49,467 bases of DNA from Parafrankia discariae (GTDB lineage Bacteria > Actinomycetota > Actinomycetes > Frankiales > Frankiaceae), in the NCBI RefSeq assembly GCF_000373365.1, contig NZ_KB891229.1, positions 1-49,467 on the forward strand. The letters run 5' to 3'. Within the stretch, counting starts at the first letter, position 1, and each line of letters opens with the position of its first letter. A model generated the notes under the pieces. The model saw nothing but the letters and a program-made list of their open reading frames with translations. It had not been told where the DNA came from and did not search any database. A program made the translations under genes and the position numbers. This document shows, piece by piece, positions 15,480 through 23,999 of the stretch.

Positions 15480-16100
15480 TCAGGGGCGATGCGCCCAGAA
15501 CAGGGCGTGGCCGCTCGTGCCCTCGGGGACGAAGGTCTCGGTCTCGACGGTGAGTCCGGCCTGCGCGATCCATGATCGGTAGGTGGTGGCGTCGGTGTGG
15601 CTCCACCACATGGGGGTGCCGCTTCCGAGCCAGTCCTCGTCGGTGCCGGTCCATGTTTGCTGCCCTGTCGTCGCGAGCAGCCATCCTCCGGGTCGCAGCC
15701 AGGTGGCGATCCGGGTGAGCAGCCCCGGCTGTTCGGTGAGCGGCATGTGGATCAGTGCGTAGAGACAGACGATGGCGTCGAAGGACGCGGGCGGGAAGTC
15801 CACCACGGTGGCGTCGGCGTGGATGAAGGTCGCGTGGGAAACGAGTGCACGGGCTCTGTGAAGCTGCACCTCGCTGAGGTCCACGCCGGTGACGGCGTGT
15901 CCCGCCTTGTCCAGGGCGTGAGCGACGGGGACTCCGCAACCACAGCCGAGGTCCAGGATGGTGGCAGCGGAACGGACGCGCTGCTGGAGCCGTGTGATCC
16001 ACGGTCCGTACTGGCCTTCCTGCGCGTCGTCGCCGCGGTAGTGGCGGGAGACGGGGTCGTAGCCGCGACGGACGACGTCTTTGGGATCGTTGATCGTCAC
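15480..16100 (-). CDS. class I SAM-dependent methyltransferase
   Basis: A 206-residue protein starting at GTG 16100. It opens VRRGYDPVSRHYRGDDAQEG, with motif I ATILDLGCGCGVPVAHALDK at about 47-66, the strand-2 acid in VTGVDLSEVQL, and SFDAIVCLYALIHMP and LLTRIATWLRPGGWLLATTG following. This is the compact Methyltransf_25/11 type acting on small molecules. It lies upstream of the par operon in the same orientation but separated by 230 bp including the par repeats, so it is probably an independent unit. The substrate is unknown. Confidence 0.8.
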   Translation of the reverse strand: MTINDPKDVVRRGYDPVSRHYRGDDAQEGQYGPWITRLQQRVRSAATILDLGCGCGVPVAHALDKAGHAVTGVDLSEVQLHRARALVSHATFIHADATVVDFPPASFDAIVCLYALIHMPLTEQPGLLTRIATWLRPGGWLLATTGQQTWTGTDEDWLGSGTPMWWSHTDATTYRSWIAQAGLTVETETFVPEGTSGHALFWAHRP

Positions 16101-16286
16101 GGAGCGCAGGTTAGCGGCCGATGCGGTGGCCGGCCTCTTGCTTTTGTCGACGAGGCGTTGTCGGGCGCCGCCTGGGCCCTCGGCCTGACGCGCGGCCGAA
16201 GACCGCAGGACAGCGGGCCGGCGATCCGGGGGCGAGGAAGAACCGCGCAGGATTGAATACCTGGCCTCACTGGTCGGTGACGGCCG

Positions 16287-16808
16287 TTAGCTATCGGTGC
16301 AGGTGGGCCAGTGCTCGGCCGCCCACTGCGCCCAGTCCGGCCAGCCGGGCGGTGGGCCGGGGATCTGCCCGCCGTCGAGCTCGGCGGCGTCCGGTACCTG
16401 GAACTGTTCGCGCCAGCGGTCCACGTCGGCGGCGCTCATCGGGAACGTCTGGTGCGGTGCCGTGACCTGGCGGTGGGCGATCCGGGCGAGCTGGGTGTCG
16501 GTGTCCACGGGAAGGTAGACCACCTGGCTGGCGGCCCCGGCCGACCGTGCCAGCCAGCGCAGCGCCGAGCGTTCGTCGCGGCCCCACAGCCCGTAGTCGA
16601 GCACGACGCTGGTCCCCAGCCGCAGCGCCTGCAGGGCGATCGAGACAAGCCGCCCCTCGAGCACGAAACGCTTACCGTCGGCCATCGGTTCGCCGAACAG
16701 CGGGATCATCCAGTGATCCGGAATCAGCCGCAGCGCCCGGTGCGCCGCGGCGAACTGCCTGGCTCGGGTGGTCTTCCCGGAGCCGGGAAGACCACCCATC
16801 AGGATCAT
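16287..16808 (-). CDS. P-loop AAA/zeta-toxin-like kinase
   Basis: A protein of 173 residues from ATG 16808. The Walker A motif GLPGSGKTT lies at residues 6-14, then RLIPDHWMIPLFGE (the DxxW region typical of AAA_33/zeta-toxin and chloramphenicol-phosphotransferase-like kinases) and SVVLDYGLWGRDERS as the Walker B-like strand, with Arg-rich lid residues near 110-120. Such proteins phosphorylate small molecules. No antitoxin partner is next to it. No Shine-Dalgarno sequence is seen; a TTG at 16820 is an alternative start. The DNA encoding the P-loop contains a perfect 15-bp inverted repeat. Nothing recognisable lies between 16821 and 17062. Confidence 0.65.
   Translation of the reverse strand: MILMGGLPGSGKTTRARQFAAAHRALRLIPDHWMIPLFGEPMADGKRFVLEGRLVSIALQALRLGTSVVLDYGLWGRDERSALRWLARSAGAASQVVYLPVDTDTQLARIAHRQVTAPHQTFPMSAADVDRWREQFQVPDAAELDGGQIPGPPPGWPDWAQWAAEHWPTCTDS
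16766..16797. repeat. perfect 15-bp inverted repeat inside the kinase P-loop codons
   Basis: GGGTGGTCTTCCCGG (16766-16780) and CCGGGAAGACCACCC (16783-16797) flank a 2-bp spacer. It covers the codons for the Gly-rich loop near the 5' end of the gene and would form a very stable mRNA hairpin shortly after the start codon. Confidence 0.8.
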
Positions 16809-17062
16809 TGGCTGCGGCAAACCGATCGGCGTCCAAGCAAGGCGGCAGACGGGCGGCCACTGTTCGACTCGAGCTGACCGCCGACCAGCTGCACAACGCG
16901 ATCATCTGGCCGCGTGGCCATGGCGCGCCGACGAGCACCATCACCAGTCTTGGTGGATCAGGCAGTGCGGAACGAACTCGTCCGCCGGATCCTCGACACG
17001 GCACGGCTGGGAGGAGATGACGCCGATCTTCGGGCTTCACCTCTCCGGTCCTGTCGGCACCA

Positions 17063-17275
17063 TCAAGATCTTGCCGGCAGGTCGAACTCGCCCTCCGTGA
17101 CGCCCCAGAGGAACACTTCCCATTCCCGTGGCGTGAACGTGAGGACAGGCCCTTCGGGGTCCTTCGAGTCGCGGACCGAGACCGTCGTGCCGAGGCGGAC
17201 CTCGACGCAGTTGCCTCCGGAGGAGTTCGAGTAGCTGCTCTTGATCCAGGTGGGGTCTGGTTCAGGTGATGTCAT
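17063..17275 (-). CDS. DUF397 domain protein
   Basis: A 70-residue protein that is almost entirely a DUF397 domain: TWIKSSYSNSSGGNCVEVRL, then TVSVRDSKDPEGPVLTFTP and the ending REWEVFLWGV. DUF397 proteins are small actinobacterial proteins usually encoded beside an XRE/DUF5753 regulator, and Scr1/Scr2-type pairs behave like toxin-antitoxin or regulatory partners (family knowledge). Its start overlaps the end of the upstream XRE gene by 14 bp, so the pair is translationally linked. Confidence 0.88.
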   Translation of the reverse strand: MTSPEPDPTWIKSSYSNSSGGNCVEVRLGTTVSVRDSKDPEGPVLTFTPREWEVFLWGVTEGEFDLPARS

Positions 17276-18137
17276 CGGCTACCTTCTTGATCATTTCTAG
17301 GGACTGCTGCGGTGGGAGGGCGATGGCTCGGATGTGGTCCAGGCGGGCGATGTAGCGGCGTACGTCGGCGGCCCGCTCGACGTAGATCGCGCTGTCGAGG
17401 GCCTCGATGTAGACGACGTCCTCATCGCCGGCTCCGGCGTCGAATCGCAGGACGGAGAACCCGGTGCCGAGGGCGGGGTGCGCGCCGGCGTCGAAGGGCA
17501 GGACCTGCAGGGTGAGCGCGGGCATCTGGGCCTGGTCGAGCAGGTGGAGAAGCTGCGCGTGCAGCACCTCTACGCCGCCGACGGGCCGACGTAGGACAGC
17601 TTCGTCGAGGATGGCCCACACGGCGGGAGGCCGGTCACGGGTGAGCAGCCGCTGCCGCTGGGTGCGTAGCTCCACCTGGCGGGCGATGTCGCTCTCCGAG
17701 CGTCGGGGGACCCCGGCGGCGAGGACCGCCGCGGCGTAGCCAGGAGTCTGCAGCAGGCCCGGAACGAGCTGGGTCTCGTAGGTGGTGATCGCGCTGGCTT
17801 CGGTTTCCAGGCCGATGTAGCCGTCGAACCAGCCGGGGAGCAGGTCTCCGTAGGACTGCCACCATCCGCGCTCGTTGGACTGCCGTGCCAGGGCGGTGAG
17901 CGCTGTGACCGTGTCGGAGTCGGTGACCTGGTAGAGCTCCAACAGGTCTGCGACGTCGCGGGCGGTGGTGGGGCTTCGCCCGAGCTCAATTCTTGAGATC
18001 TTCGATGCGGCGCAGTCGAGGTGGATTCTCGCCTGATCGGCGGTGACACCGGCGGTTTCTCGCAGTCGGCGAAGTTCGGCGCCGAGCCGTCGACGACGCA
18101 CGGTGGGACTGGTGTCGTCTCGCTCTGTCCGGTCCAC
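17262..18137 (-). CDS. XRE-family regulator with DUF5753 domain
   Basis: About 291 residues from GTG 18137. The N-terminal helix-turn-helix (residues 12-65) reads LGAELRRLRETAGVTADQAR and AASKISRIELGRSPTTARDV. The C-terminal DUF5753 domain (about 95-280) contains QLVPGLLQTPGYAAAVL, RLLTRDRPPAVWAILDEAVL and LTLQVLPFDAGAHPALG, ending in the typical YIEALDSAIYVERAADVRRY. Partner of the overlapping DUF397 gene. ATG at 18182 is an alternative start but adds a Gly/Arg-rich segment absent from the family. Confidence 0.88.
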   Translation of the reverse strand: MDRTERDDTSPTVRRRRLGAELRRLRETAGVTADQARIHLDCAASKISRIELGRSPTTARDVADLLELYQVTDSDTVTALTALARQSNERGWWQSYGDLLPGWFDGYIGLETEASAITTYETQLVPGLLQTPGYAAAVLAAGVPRRSESDIARQVELRTQRQRLLTRDRPPAVWAILDEAVLRRPVGGVEVLHAQLLHLLDQAQMPALTLQVLPFDAGAHPALGTGFSVLRFDAGAGDEDVVYIEALDSAIYVERAADVRRYIARLDHIRAIALPPQQSLEMIKKVADDIT

Positions 18138-18352
18138 GAGGGGCAGTCTGCCACCGCCGCGGCCGCGGTTCGACGGGCCATGCATGTGCAGCAAGCAGCC
18201 GAGACAGGTCGTGCTGCCAGGCAGTCTCACGAAAAAATCTTCATGGAATTCTATTATGGTATTGCATGATCTTGTTTTGGTGTGGATCCTGGGGATATCG
18301 GCGCGGATCCGACTGCAGGATCCGGCCCGCGATCCCGAAGTGGAGACTGCTG

Positions 18353-18601
18353 ATGGACTGGCGGCACCGAAGCCTCTGCCGTGATGAGGACCCCGAGCTC
18401 TTCTTCCCGATCGGCACGACCGGCCCGGCCGAGCGCCAGGTCGAGGAGGCCAAGGCGATCTGCAGGCGGTGCGCGGTCACGAGCGACTGCCTGAACTGGG
18501 CGCTGGACACCGGGCAGGACTCCGGTGTGTGGGGCGGGTTGAGCGAGGACGAACGCCGGACCCTGAAGCGTCAAGTGCGTCTGCGGGTACGCACCGCATG
18601 A
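18353..18601 (+). CDS. WhiB-family iron-sulfur transcription factor
   Basis: An 82-residue protein starting MDWRHRSLCRDEDPELFFPI at ATG 18353 with GGAG eight bases upstream. The four WhiB cysteines are present: C9, then CRRC (two) and DC following the TTGPAERQVEEAKAI helix. The G-V-W-G-G turn (SGVWGGLSEDER) and a basic C-terminus (RRTLKRQVRLRVR) are also present. WhiB proteins bind a 4Fe-4S cluster and partner with the principal sigma factor. Divergent from the XRE/DUF397 pair. The upstream region (18230-18300) is AT-rich and probably contains both promoters. Confidence 0.9.
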   Translation: MDWRHRSLCRDEDPELFFPIGTTGPAERQVEEAKAICRRCAVTSDCLNWALDTGQDSGVWGGLSEDERRTLKRQVRLRVRTA

Positions 18602-18714
18602 TCAGGTATTCCGGGAGCGGGTCCGGCGCGGCGGTCTTCGCCAGCTGTTGCTGGTCTACCCGGTCACTGCCGCGCAGACCGCCTGCTCCCGTCAAGCCGC
18701 CGCAGAACGCGGGC

Positions 18715-18843
18715 ATGAACGCGATCGCCCGTAAGCTCGGGATGACCTTCCGGGAGGTCGCCGACGTGGGCCCGTGGAAGGCGAACAACGTCTACGCCAT
18801 CACCCGCGACGAATGGGCTGCCCACCTGCGAGAGGCCGAGTAG
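18715..18843 (+). CDS. possible 42-aa protein, unknown
   Basis: Reads MNAIARKLGMTFREVADVGP and on to WAAHLREAE, with a helix-turn-helix-like rhythm (IARKLGMTFREVADV). The frame extends upstream without a good start. It may be a small DNA-binding protein or the 3' end of a degraded gene. No ribosome binding site was identified. Confidence 0.25.
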   Translation: MNAIARKLGMTFREVADVGPWKANNVYAITRDEWAAHLREAE

Positions 18844-19212
18844 GCCGCGTGGTGGAGACAGCTTCGTCTCCACGCCCGCGGCGATCAGAACGCCGACCCA
18901 CCAGGCGCCGGCATCGTCAGGACCGGGGTCCTCTCTCTGGTCAAGGGACGTGGCCACTTTGAGGCCGTCGGGCGACGACTGCTCTGCCACCGTGCCCGCG
19001 CAGGAAGGCACGTGCGGCTGGTGCCTCGGCGGAGCTGCGGAGCAGGAGCCGATCACGACATGGCCCTCTCGAGGCGCCACCTCCGCAGTCCTGTAGGGAG
19101 CGCGCGGTAGCGTCGCGGAGGTTTTGACCATGCGCGTGGCCGTATGTCCAAGGGCGTCGGCAGCTCGCGTGTCCGCCTGACATGCTGCCAAGCGTGCCTG
19201 TGGGAGGTATTG

Positions 19213-19818
19213 GTGCCGCTGCTCGATGACGAGCCCCGATCTGTGGTTGCGGATCTTGTGGGACGGGTTTCGCCGCACGATAATCAGGAGACAGGTGACC
19301 AGCGGGAGATCCTTGGCTGGGTGGCATCAGGAGCGCCTCTGTTCCGGGTTCAGTCTCCCGCCACCCCTCCTCGCCATCTCGCGGTGTACTTCGCGTTGCT
19401 GGATGACAATCATCGGCAAATAGTTCTGGTTGACCATGTCAAGGCCGGGTGCTGGCTTCTGCCGGGTGGTCACGTCGACGATGGCGAGAACCCGGCGACG
19501 ACCGTCATTCGAGAGGCGGAGGAGGAGCTGGGGATCGCGGCGCGGTTCCACGAGGAACTGGGCGGCGGGAATCCTTTCTTCCTGACTGTCACGCAGACCC
19601 GTGGAGCGGACAGTCACACGGATGTCACCCTGTGGTTTGTTCTTGCTGCGGATCGTGGACAGGCTATTGTGCCAGATCCCCGCGAGTTTCGAGGTATAAG
19701 CTGGTTTGGATTGGATGAACCTATCGACTGGGCCGCGAGCACCTTCGATCCGCAGATGCACCGGTTCGTCGACAAGTTGAGAACGGCCCTAGTCGCCACC
19801 GGTGTCTCTTCGCGCTAA
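19213..19818 (+). CDS. Nudix hydrolase
   Basis: About 201 residues from GTG 19213, with GGGAGG just upstream (TTG 19210 also possible). The Nudix box is complete at about residues 85-108: GGHVDDGE, then REAEEELG with the metal-binding glutamates. An N-terminal helical stretch (RSVVADLVGRVSPHDNQETG) precedes the fold. The product hydrolyses a nucleoside diphosphate linked to an unknown moiety. It converges on the eight-gene minus-strand operon (stop codons almost abut at 19815-19818) and may belong to the same pathway, although it is on the other strand. Confidence 0.85.
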   Translation: MPLLDDEPRSVVADLVGRVSPHDNQETGDQREILGWVASGAPLFRVQSPATPPRHLAVYFALLDDNHRQIVLVDHVKAGCWLLPGGHVDDGENPATTVIREAEEELGIAARFHEELGGGNPFFLTVTQTRGADSHTDVTLWFVLAADRGQAIVPDPREFRGISWFGLDEPIDWAASTFDPQMHRFVDKLRTALVATGVSSR

Positions 19819-20627
19819 ACGTCATTCTCGGTGAGCTCGGTCACGAGATTGATGGCAGCATGGTCAGACAGTCCTTGATGGCGAGTTGAATGGTCGTAGA
19901 CGCATTTTCGTAATGTGATCGTTGGGCTGATCAAGGCGTGATCGAGGCGTTGGCTGCCGTAGACGCTACTGAACCAGCTGTGTTCGTTGCCGTGAGGATG
20001 GCAGGCGCGGTAGGCGTCGTGTAGTCCGAGGTCGATCAGGCCTCGGTAGAAGGCGTAGTCGTGTTCCTCGAACGCCGGGAGCGGTGGCCGGTGGTCGGGT
20101 TCGATGACGTTGAGGTCCCCGACGACGCACAGGCCGGGGCGGCGGATGCTGGTCAGGTACACGAGGAGCTGCTGCTGGAAGGTACGACGGTGGTGGCTGC
20201 TGTCGGTGGTCATGCCGTTGGTGGGTCCGTAGACGCCGATCAGTCGGAGGGTGCTGGCGGTCGATGTCAGGTCAACGGCGACCACCCGCGGGTCGAGGGG
20301 GCCGGGCTCGACGTTCGCGACCTCGAATCCTCGGGCTGCGATGAGGGTGTGAAAGCGGCTCTCGTGCCACCCCGGGGTGCAGCTGGTTCGGTATCCGTGC
20401 GCTTCCAGGATGCTGCGGATGAGCCGACCAGAGTTGGCTTGCATCTCGGTGAGCACGAGGACATTGCGGTCGCTGCTGAGAAGCCAGTCGACCAGTCGCT
20501 GTGCGCGGGCCAGGCTGGGACTGTTGACGTTGAGAGAGCACAACCGCAGGTCCTCGGCGGGGGCATGGTTCTCGACGGTGTCTCCGAGATCGGCGAACAG
20601 CATTCCCTGGTCGGCGTTGGTGTCCAT
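19815..20627 (-). CDS. EEP-fold endonuclease/exonuclease/phosphatase (copy 2)
   Basis: A 270-residue member of the endonuclease/exonuclease/phosphatase superfamily. Metal and catalytic motifs are in order: LCSLNVNS (Asn), VLVLTEMQ (Glu), LIGVYGPTN, LCVVGDLNV (Asp-Asn), SQRLDHAL and GLSDHAAI (Asp-His). It lacks a signal peptide. Last gene of the operon: its ATG follows the cupin stop directly (TGAATG) with GGAGGTG inside the upstream gene. A second EEP protein is encoded in the same operon (27.07-27.94 kb). Members cleave phosphodiesters or phosphomonoesters of nucleic acids, nucleotides or lipids; the substrate here is unknown. Confidence 0.82.
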   Translation of the reverse strand: MDTNADQGMLFADLGDTVENHAPAEDLRLCSLNVNSPSLARAQRLVDWLLSSDRNVLVLTEMQANSGRLIRSILEAHGYRTSCTPGWHESRFHTLIAARGFEVANVEPGPLDPRVVAVDLTSTASTLRLIGVYGPTNGMTTDSSHHRRTFQQQLLVYLTSIRRPGLCVVGDLNVIEPDHRPPLPAFEEHDYAFYRGLIDLGLHDAYRACHPHGNEHSWFSSVYGSQRLDHALISPTITLRKCVYDHSTRHQGLSDHAAINLVTELTENDV

Positions 20628-21308
20628 TCACACCTCCGACGGCGCAGGGTGCGCGGTGGCGATCAGGGATCGGATCCGGGCGATCGCCTCTTCGACCTGT
20701 CCGCGGCTCATCTGTTTGCTGGCCCGTGTCTGGGGTGATTCGTGGGCGGCGCCGTAGGCCCAGAACGACGGGCCGGAACGGTCGAGGATGAGGAACCGGT
20801 CCTTGGCCGCGGGGCCTCGTAGGAGAAGGGAGATGCTGTCGGCCTCGGCGTGTACGGAATGGACGCTGGTGTGGTGGAGAGCATAGCTGCTGCCGGCGCG
20901 TTCGACCCGCTCGTGTATCGGTTGCAGGGTATCAGGGTCGGTGTCCTCGCCGAACTGGTCATCACGGCCGAAGATGCGATGCGTGTAGCTGCCGCGCAGG
21001 ATGTGGCTCGCGAACGACCAGCGATGATTGTGCGGGCGATCAAAATAGCCGGGCCGATACAGGTGAAGCCGGAGGCGAGACTGTGATTCGCGATCGTCGT
21101 GGAGAACGAGTTTGTCCATGAAGTCGTAGTGCTCGCACATCGGCTGCAGGTGCGGGTCGGCGGCGAGGGTGTCCAGCAGGGCGGGAAGCAGACCGGACTG
21201 GTCGGTGAGCGCGTCGAAGAGGGGTCGCGCATGGTGAAGAAGAGATCCGGTGTCGTCCCAGTCGATGCGTCCGAGGCCCAGGAGGGCCGGGTGCGAGGCA
21301 CTGGCCAT
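20628..21308 (-). CDS. cupin-like metal-binding protein
   Basis: About 226 residues from ATG 21308; an ATG at 21320 overlaps the formyltransferase stop (ATGA) and may be the coupled start. The central region, LYRPGYFDRPHNHRWSFASH then ILRGSYTHRIFG, has the His-x-His and Gly pattern of a cupin metal site, with later histidines in YALHHTSVHSVHAE. This layout resembles cysteine-dioxygenase-like cupins. It could be a dioxygenase, isomerase or binding protein. It sits between formyltransferase and EEP genes with no gaps, so it is part of the pathway. Confidence 0.6.
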   Translation of the reverse strand: MASASHPALLGLGRIDWDDTGSLLHHARPLFDALTDQSGLLPALLDTLAADPHLQPMCEHYDFMDKLVLHDDRESQSRLRLHLYRPGYFDRPHNHRWSFASHILRGSYTHRIFGRDDQFGEDTDPDTLQPIHERVERAGSSYALHHTSVHSVHAEADSISLLLRGPAAKDRFLILDRSGPSFWAYGAAHESPQTRASKQMSRGQVEEAIARIRSLIATAHPAPSEV

Positions 21309-21316
21309 GACGGAGA

Positions 21317-22720
21317 TCATCCTTTTTCGGTCGGGTGGAGGCTGTTGGCCCAGGCGTCGAGGACACGCTTGAGGTGCGGATGGAGCCGGTAGAACTGTCG
21401 TCCTGGGTGTTGCGGGGTGCATGCGGGGAGCTGCCCGGTGGCGGCGACGAACTGGGATGCGGCCAGCAACAGCCGCAGCTGGGCGTCCTTGACGCGGGCG
21501 TGCAGCGTGCGGGTGGGGGCGAGCGGCAGGGGGATGGTGGCGAGGACCTCGCCTTGGTCGACCGCGGGCCGGGCCAGGTGAAGCGTGCAGACGACGGGGT
21601 CGTTGTTGATGACCGTCCAGCCGACGGCGTCCATACCCCGGTAGTGCGGCAGCGCACCGTTGTGGGCGTTGATCACACCGAGGCGGGCCAGGTCGAGGAT
21701 GAACGTCGGCAGGATCGGCATGCCGAGGAGGACCACCAGGTCGGGGTGGTGCCGCCGTAGCGCTGCCGCGACCGCGTCCCAGCTCGGTGTGACGAGGTGG
21801 GCCGCGGCGTCGGAGGGCGGGTCGCTGGGCTTGGCGGCGGGTGTGGGACCGGTCATCGTGGGCGTCTCGGTGGACGGGTACCAGGCGGTGGCGTATCCGG
21901 AGTGGGTGAGGTCGGCGGACTGGCTGGTGTCCTCGCCATACCAGCAGGCGACCGTGATCGGCAGCCCTACGGCCGTGGCTGCGGCGAGGAAGCGACGTGC
22001 TGTGCTGGATCCCGCCGCGGCCAGCACAGCGATGGTGGGTGGGGCAGCGCAGCGGCCCGGTGCGGGTGCCCCGACCAGGTCAGGCTCCGCCAGCGCCGGC
22101 GATGGGGCAGCCACGATCAGCCTGCTGGCCAGATGGACCGTGAGGTCGTCGGTCATGACGCTGGCAAGCTGGGCTGTGGCCGCCAGGGGCTGGGTGAGTG
22201 CACTCCAGCTGTCCGGGTCCGGGTGCCCCGGTGCGCGGTGTCGTGGTCGGGTCTGGGTCCAGACAGCGCCCAGCAGCTTGCACGATGCGTTGAAGAACCG
22301 AAGGTCGCCTGTCGCCGTGGACAGGCCGATCCAGTGGCGGGCCAGGGCCAGCCACGCCTCGGCGACGGACGGGGTGAGAGCGCCGACGGCAGTGGCGACC
22401 GGGGGTCGCCACAGGGGCGCCACCTCGAAGGCGTGCAGGACGGCGACGTCATCACCGACGTCGTACTCGTCTACTCGAGCCGGCTCCGCGGCTGCGGCGG
22501 CGGCCAGGACCGTGGCGCAGGCCTCGGCGTCGGCCTGGCGAAGACGCCACAACCGGGCCCACCGCGCGGCGGCGGCCAGGCCGAGGGACACGCGAGGCCG
22601 GCCGGGCACGTCCGGCTCTCCGACAGCGGAAATGATCTCCGAGAGGGTGAAGTCTGCGTCGAGGTCGTGCAGGACGGGGTAGCGGATGGGGGCCTTGCCG
22701 CCGGGGGTTGTGGTGGCCAT
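21317..22720 (-). CDS. formyltransferase-domain enzyme with large N-terminal domain
   Basis: A 467-residue protein. The C-terminal half carries the methionyl-tRNA/sugar formyltransferase catalytic domain: PDLVVLLGMPILP, then LGVINAHNGALPHYRGMD (the Asn and His of the N-x-H motif) and AVDQGEVLATIPL (the Asp). The substrate-recognition Ser/Leu of the usual HxSLLP is changed to HNGALP. The first ~230 residues are helical, rich in Ala and Trp, and unrecognised; family members normally lack such a domain. Paired with a DegT aminotransferase gene four bases upstream, it would fit N-formylation of an amino sugar or amine, using N10-formyl-tetrahydrofolate. This is inference. Confidence 0.72.
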   Translation of the reverse strand: MATTTPGGKAPIRYPVLHDLDADFTLSEIISAVGEPDVPGRPRVSLGLAAAARWARLWRLRQADAEACATVLAAAAAAEPARVDEYDVGDDVAVLHAFEVAPLWRPPVATAVGALTPSVAEAWLALARHWIGLSTATGDLRFFNASCKLLGAVWTQTRPRHRAPGHPDPDSWSALTQPLAATAQLASVMTDDLTVHLASRLIVAAPSPALAEPDLVGAPAPGRCAAPPTIAVLAAAGSSTARRFLAAATAVGLPITVACWYGEDTSQSADLTHSGYATAWYPSTETPTMTGPTPAAKPSDPPSDAAAHLVTPSWDAVAAALRRHHPDLVVLLGMPILPTFILDLARLGVINAHNGALPHYRGMDAVGWTVINNDPVVCTLHLARPAVDQGEVLATIPLPLAPTRTLHARVKDAQLRLLLAASQFVAATGQLPACTPQHPGRQFYRLHPHLKRVLDAWANSLHPTEKG

Positions 22721-22724
22721 GGTG

Positions 22725-23981
22725 TTACGCGGCGACGGCCGTGCTGACTGCGGTCAGTGCGGCGAGGTAGCCCTCGACCATGGGATCGTCGCCGTCGTAG
22801 CCCCACAGGGGGATCTTGATGAAAGTGTCTTGGAAGCGCTGGACGCCAGCGAAGCGACTCAGCCGCGGCGGCCTCCCCGACGGGGCCGGCGATGGTGTGA
22901 CCCGGTACGGGGCGTGCGGGTCGCGGCGGGTGAACAGTGGTTCCTGGCTGATGTCACGGGTGGAGCCGGGGACGTCGACCTCGGTCGCCCCCTCGGCGTG
23001 GCACCACGAGACGAACTCGCCGAGGGACACTGTCGAGTTGTCCGGGTGATACCTCAGCCCGGTGACGTACAGCCCGTGCTGGCCCTGCTCCGGGGGCACC
23101 ACCACGGGGCTGATCACGGGATTGCCCGCCAGCCCGGTGACGAACCGGTCGAGCACGCCACGACGGCGGCGCTCGATGTCGGCGGCGCGGGCGAGCTGGT
23201 GCACACCGATGGCGGCCGCCACGGGGTGGAGGCGGTGTTTGAGACCCATCCCGGTGAACGCGAACGGGGCGTAGTCGGCCGCCGGGTCGATTTCGGTCTG
23301 GCAGCGCTTGTTGTAGTGGCCGAACAGCAGCGCCAGATCCCGGTACCGCTGCTGCGACATCGTGAGGATGCCGCCCTCACCGGTCGTGATCGCCTTCTGG
23401 TTCGTCGAGTAGACGGCGAGGTCGGCCAGGCTGCCGACGTGCTGGTCCGCGCGGGAGGCGAAGTGGGCGTGGGAGCAGTCTTCCAGGAGGAGTAGCCCGT
23501 GTTCGCGGCAGAACTCGGCGATCGCCGGCATGTCACAGGGGTTGCCCCACAGGTGCGTGACGATAACCGCGCGTATGTTCGGTTTCAGCTGGTCCGCGAG
23601 CGTTTCGGCGGTCACGTTGCCGTACTCGTCGGCGTCGACGAAGACCACCTCGACACCCTCGAAGGCGAACGGTGACGCGGTGGCGAGGAATGTGTAGGCC
23701 GGCGCGAGGACAGCGTCCCCAGGTCCCAGTCCTGCGATGCGGCTCATCGCATGGATCGCGGAGGTGCCGGAGGAGAAGGAGATCGCGTGGGGCGCGTCGA
23801 CGAATGCGGCAAATTCCCTTTCGAATTCGCCGACGATGCCGGTGGAGTCGCGGTCAGACAGGGACCTTTCGGTTTGTGCGACGATCGCTTCCTTGAGACT
23901 GTCATCGATGATCGGCCACTGGTAGTGCGGGCCGGGGATGTCGAATGTTCGGGGTCCGCTGTGGACGATGCGGGCTGCCAT
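22725..23981 (-). CDS. DegT/DnrJ/EryC1/StrS-type PLP aminotransferase
   Basis: A 418-residue protein with family hallmarks: FSSGTSAIHAMSRIAGLGPG (cofactor phosphate loop), VLAPAYTFLATASP, VFVDADEYGN, VTHLWGNPCDMPAI, LLEDCSHAHFA (Asp pairing with the pyridine nitrogen) and YSTNQKAITTGEGGIL, where the Lys forms the Schiff base. These enzymes aminate keto sugars or cyclitols. ATG 23981 with GGAGG ten bases upstream. It sits 18 bp after the kinase-like gene and four bp before the formyltransferase gene, so they are cotranscribed. Confidence 0.88.
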   Translation of the reverse strand: MAARIVHSGPRTFDIPGPHYQWPIIDDSLKEAIVAQTERSLSDRDSTGIVGEFEREFAAFVDAPHAISFSSGTSAIHAMSRIAGLGPGDAVLAPAYTFLATASPFAFEGVEVVFVDADEYGNVTAETLADQLKPNIRAVIVTHLWGNPCDMPAIAEFCREHGLLLLEDCSHAHFASRADQHVGSLADLAVYSTNQKAITTGEGGILTMSQQRYRDLALLFGHYNKRCQTEIDPAADYAPFAFTGMGLKHRLHPVAAAIGVHQLARAADIERRRRGVLDRFVTGLAGNPVISPVVVPPEQGQHGLYVTGLRYHPDNSTVSLGEFVSWCHAEGATEVDVPGSTRDISQEPLFTRRDPHAPYRVTPSPAPSGRPPRLSRFAGVQRFQDTFIKIPLWGYDGDDPMVEGYLAALTAVSTAVAA

Positions 23982-23999
23982 CGGACGGGAACCTCCAGG

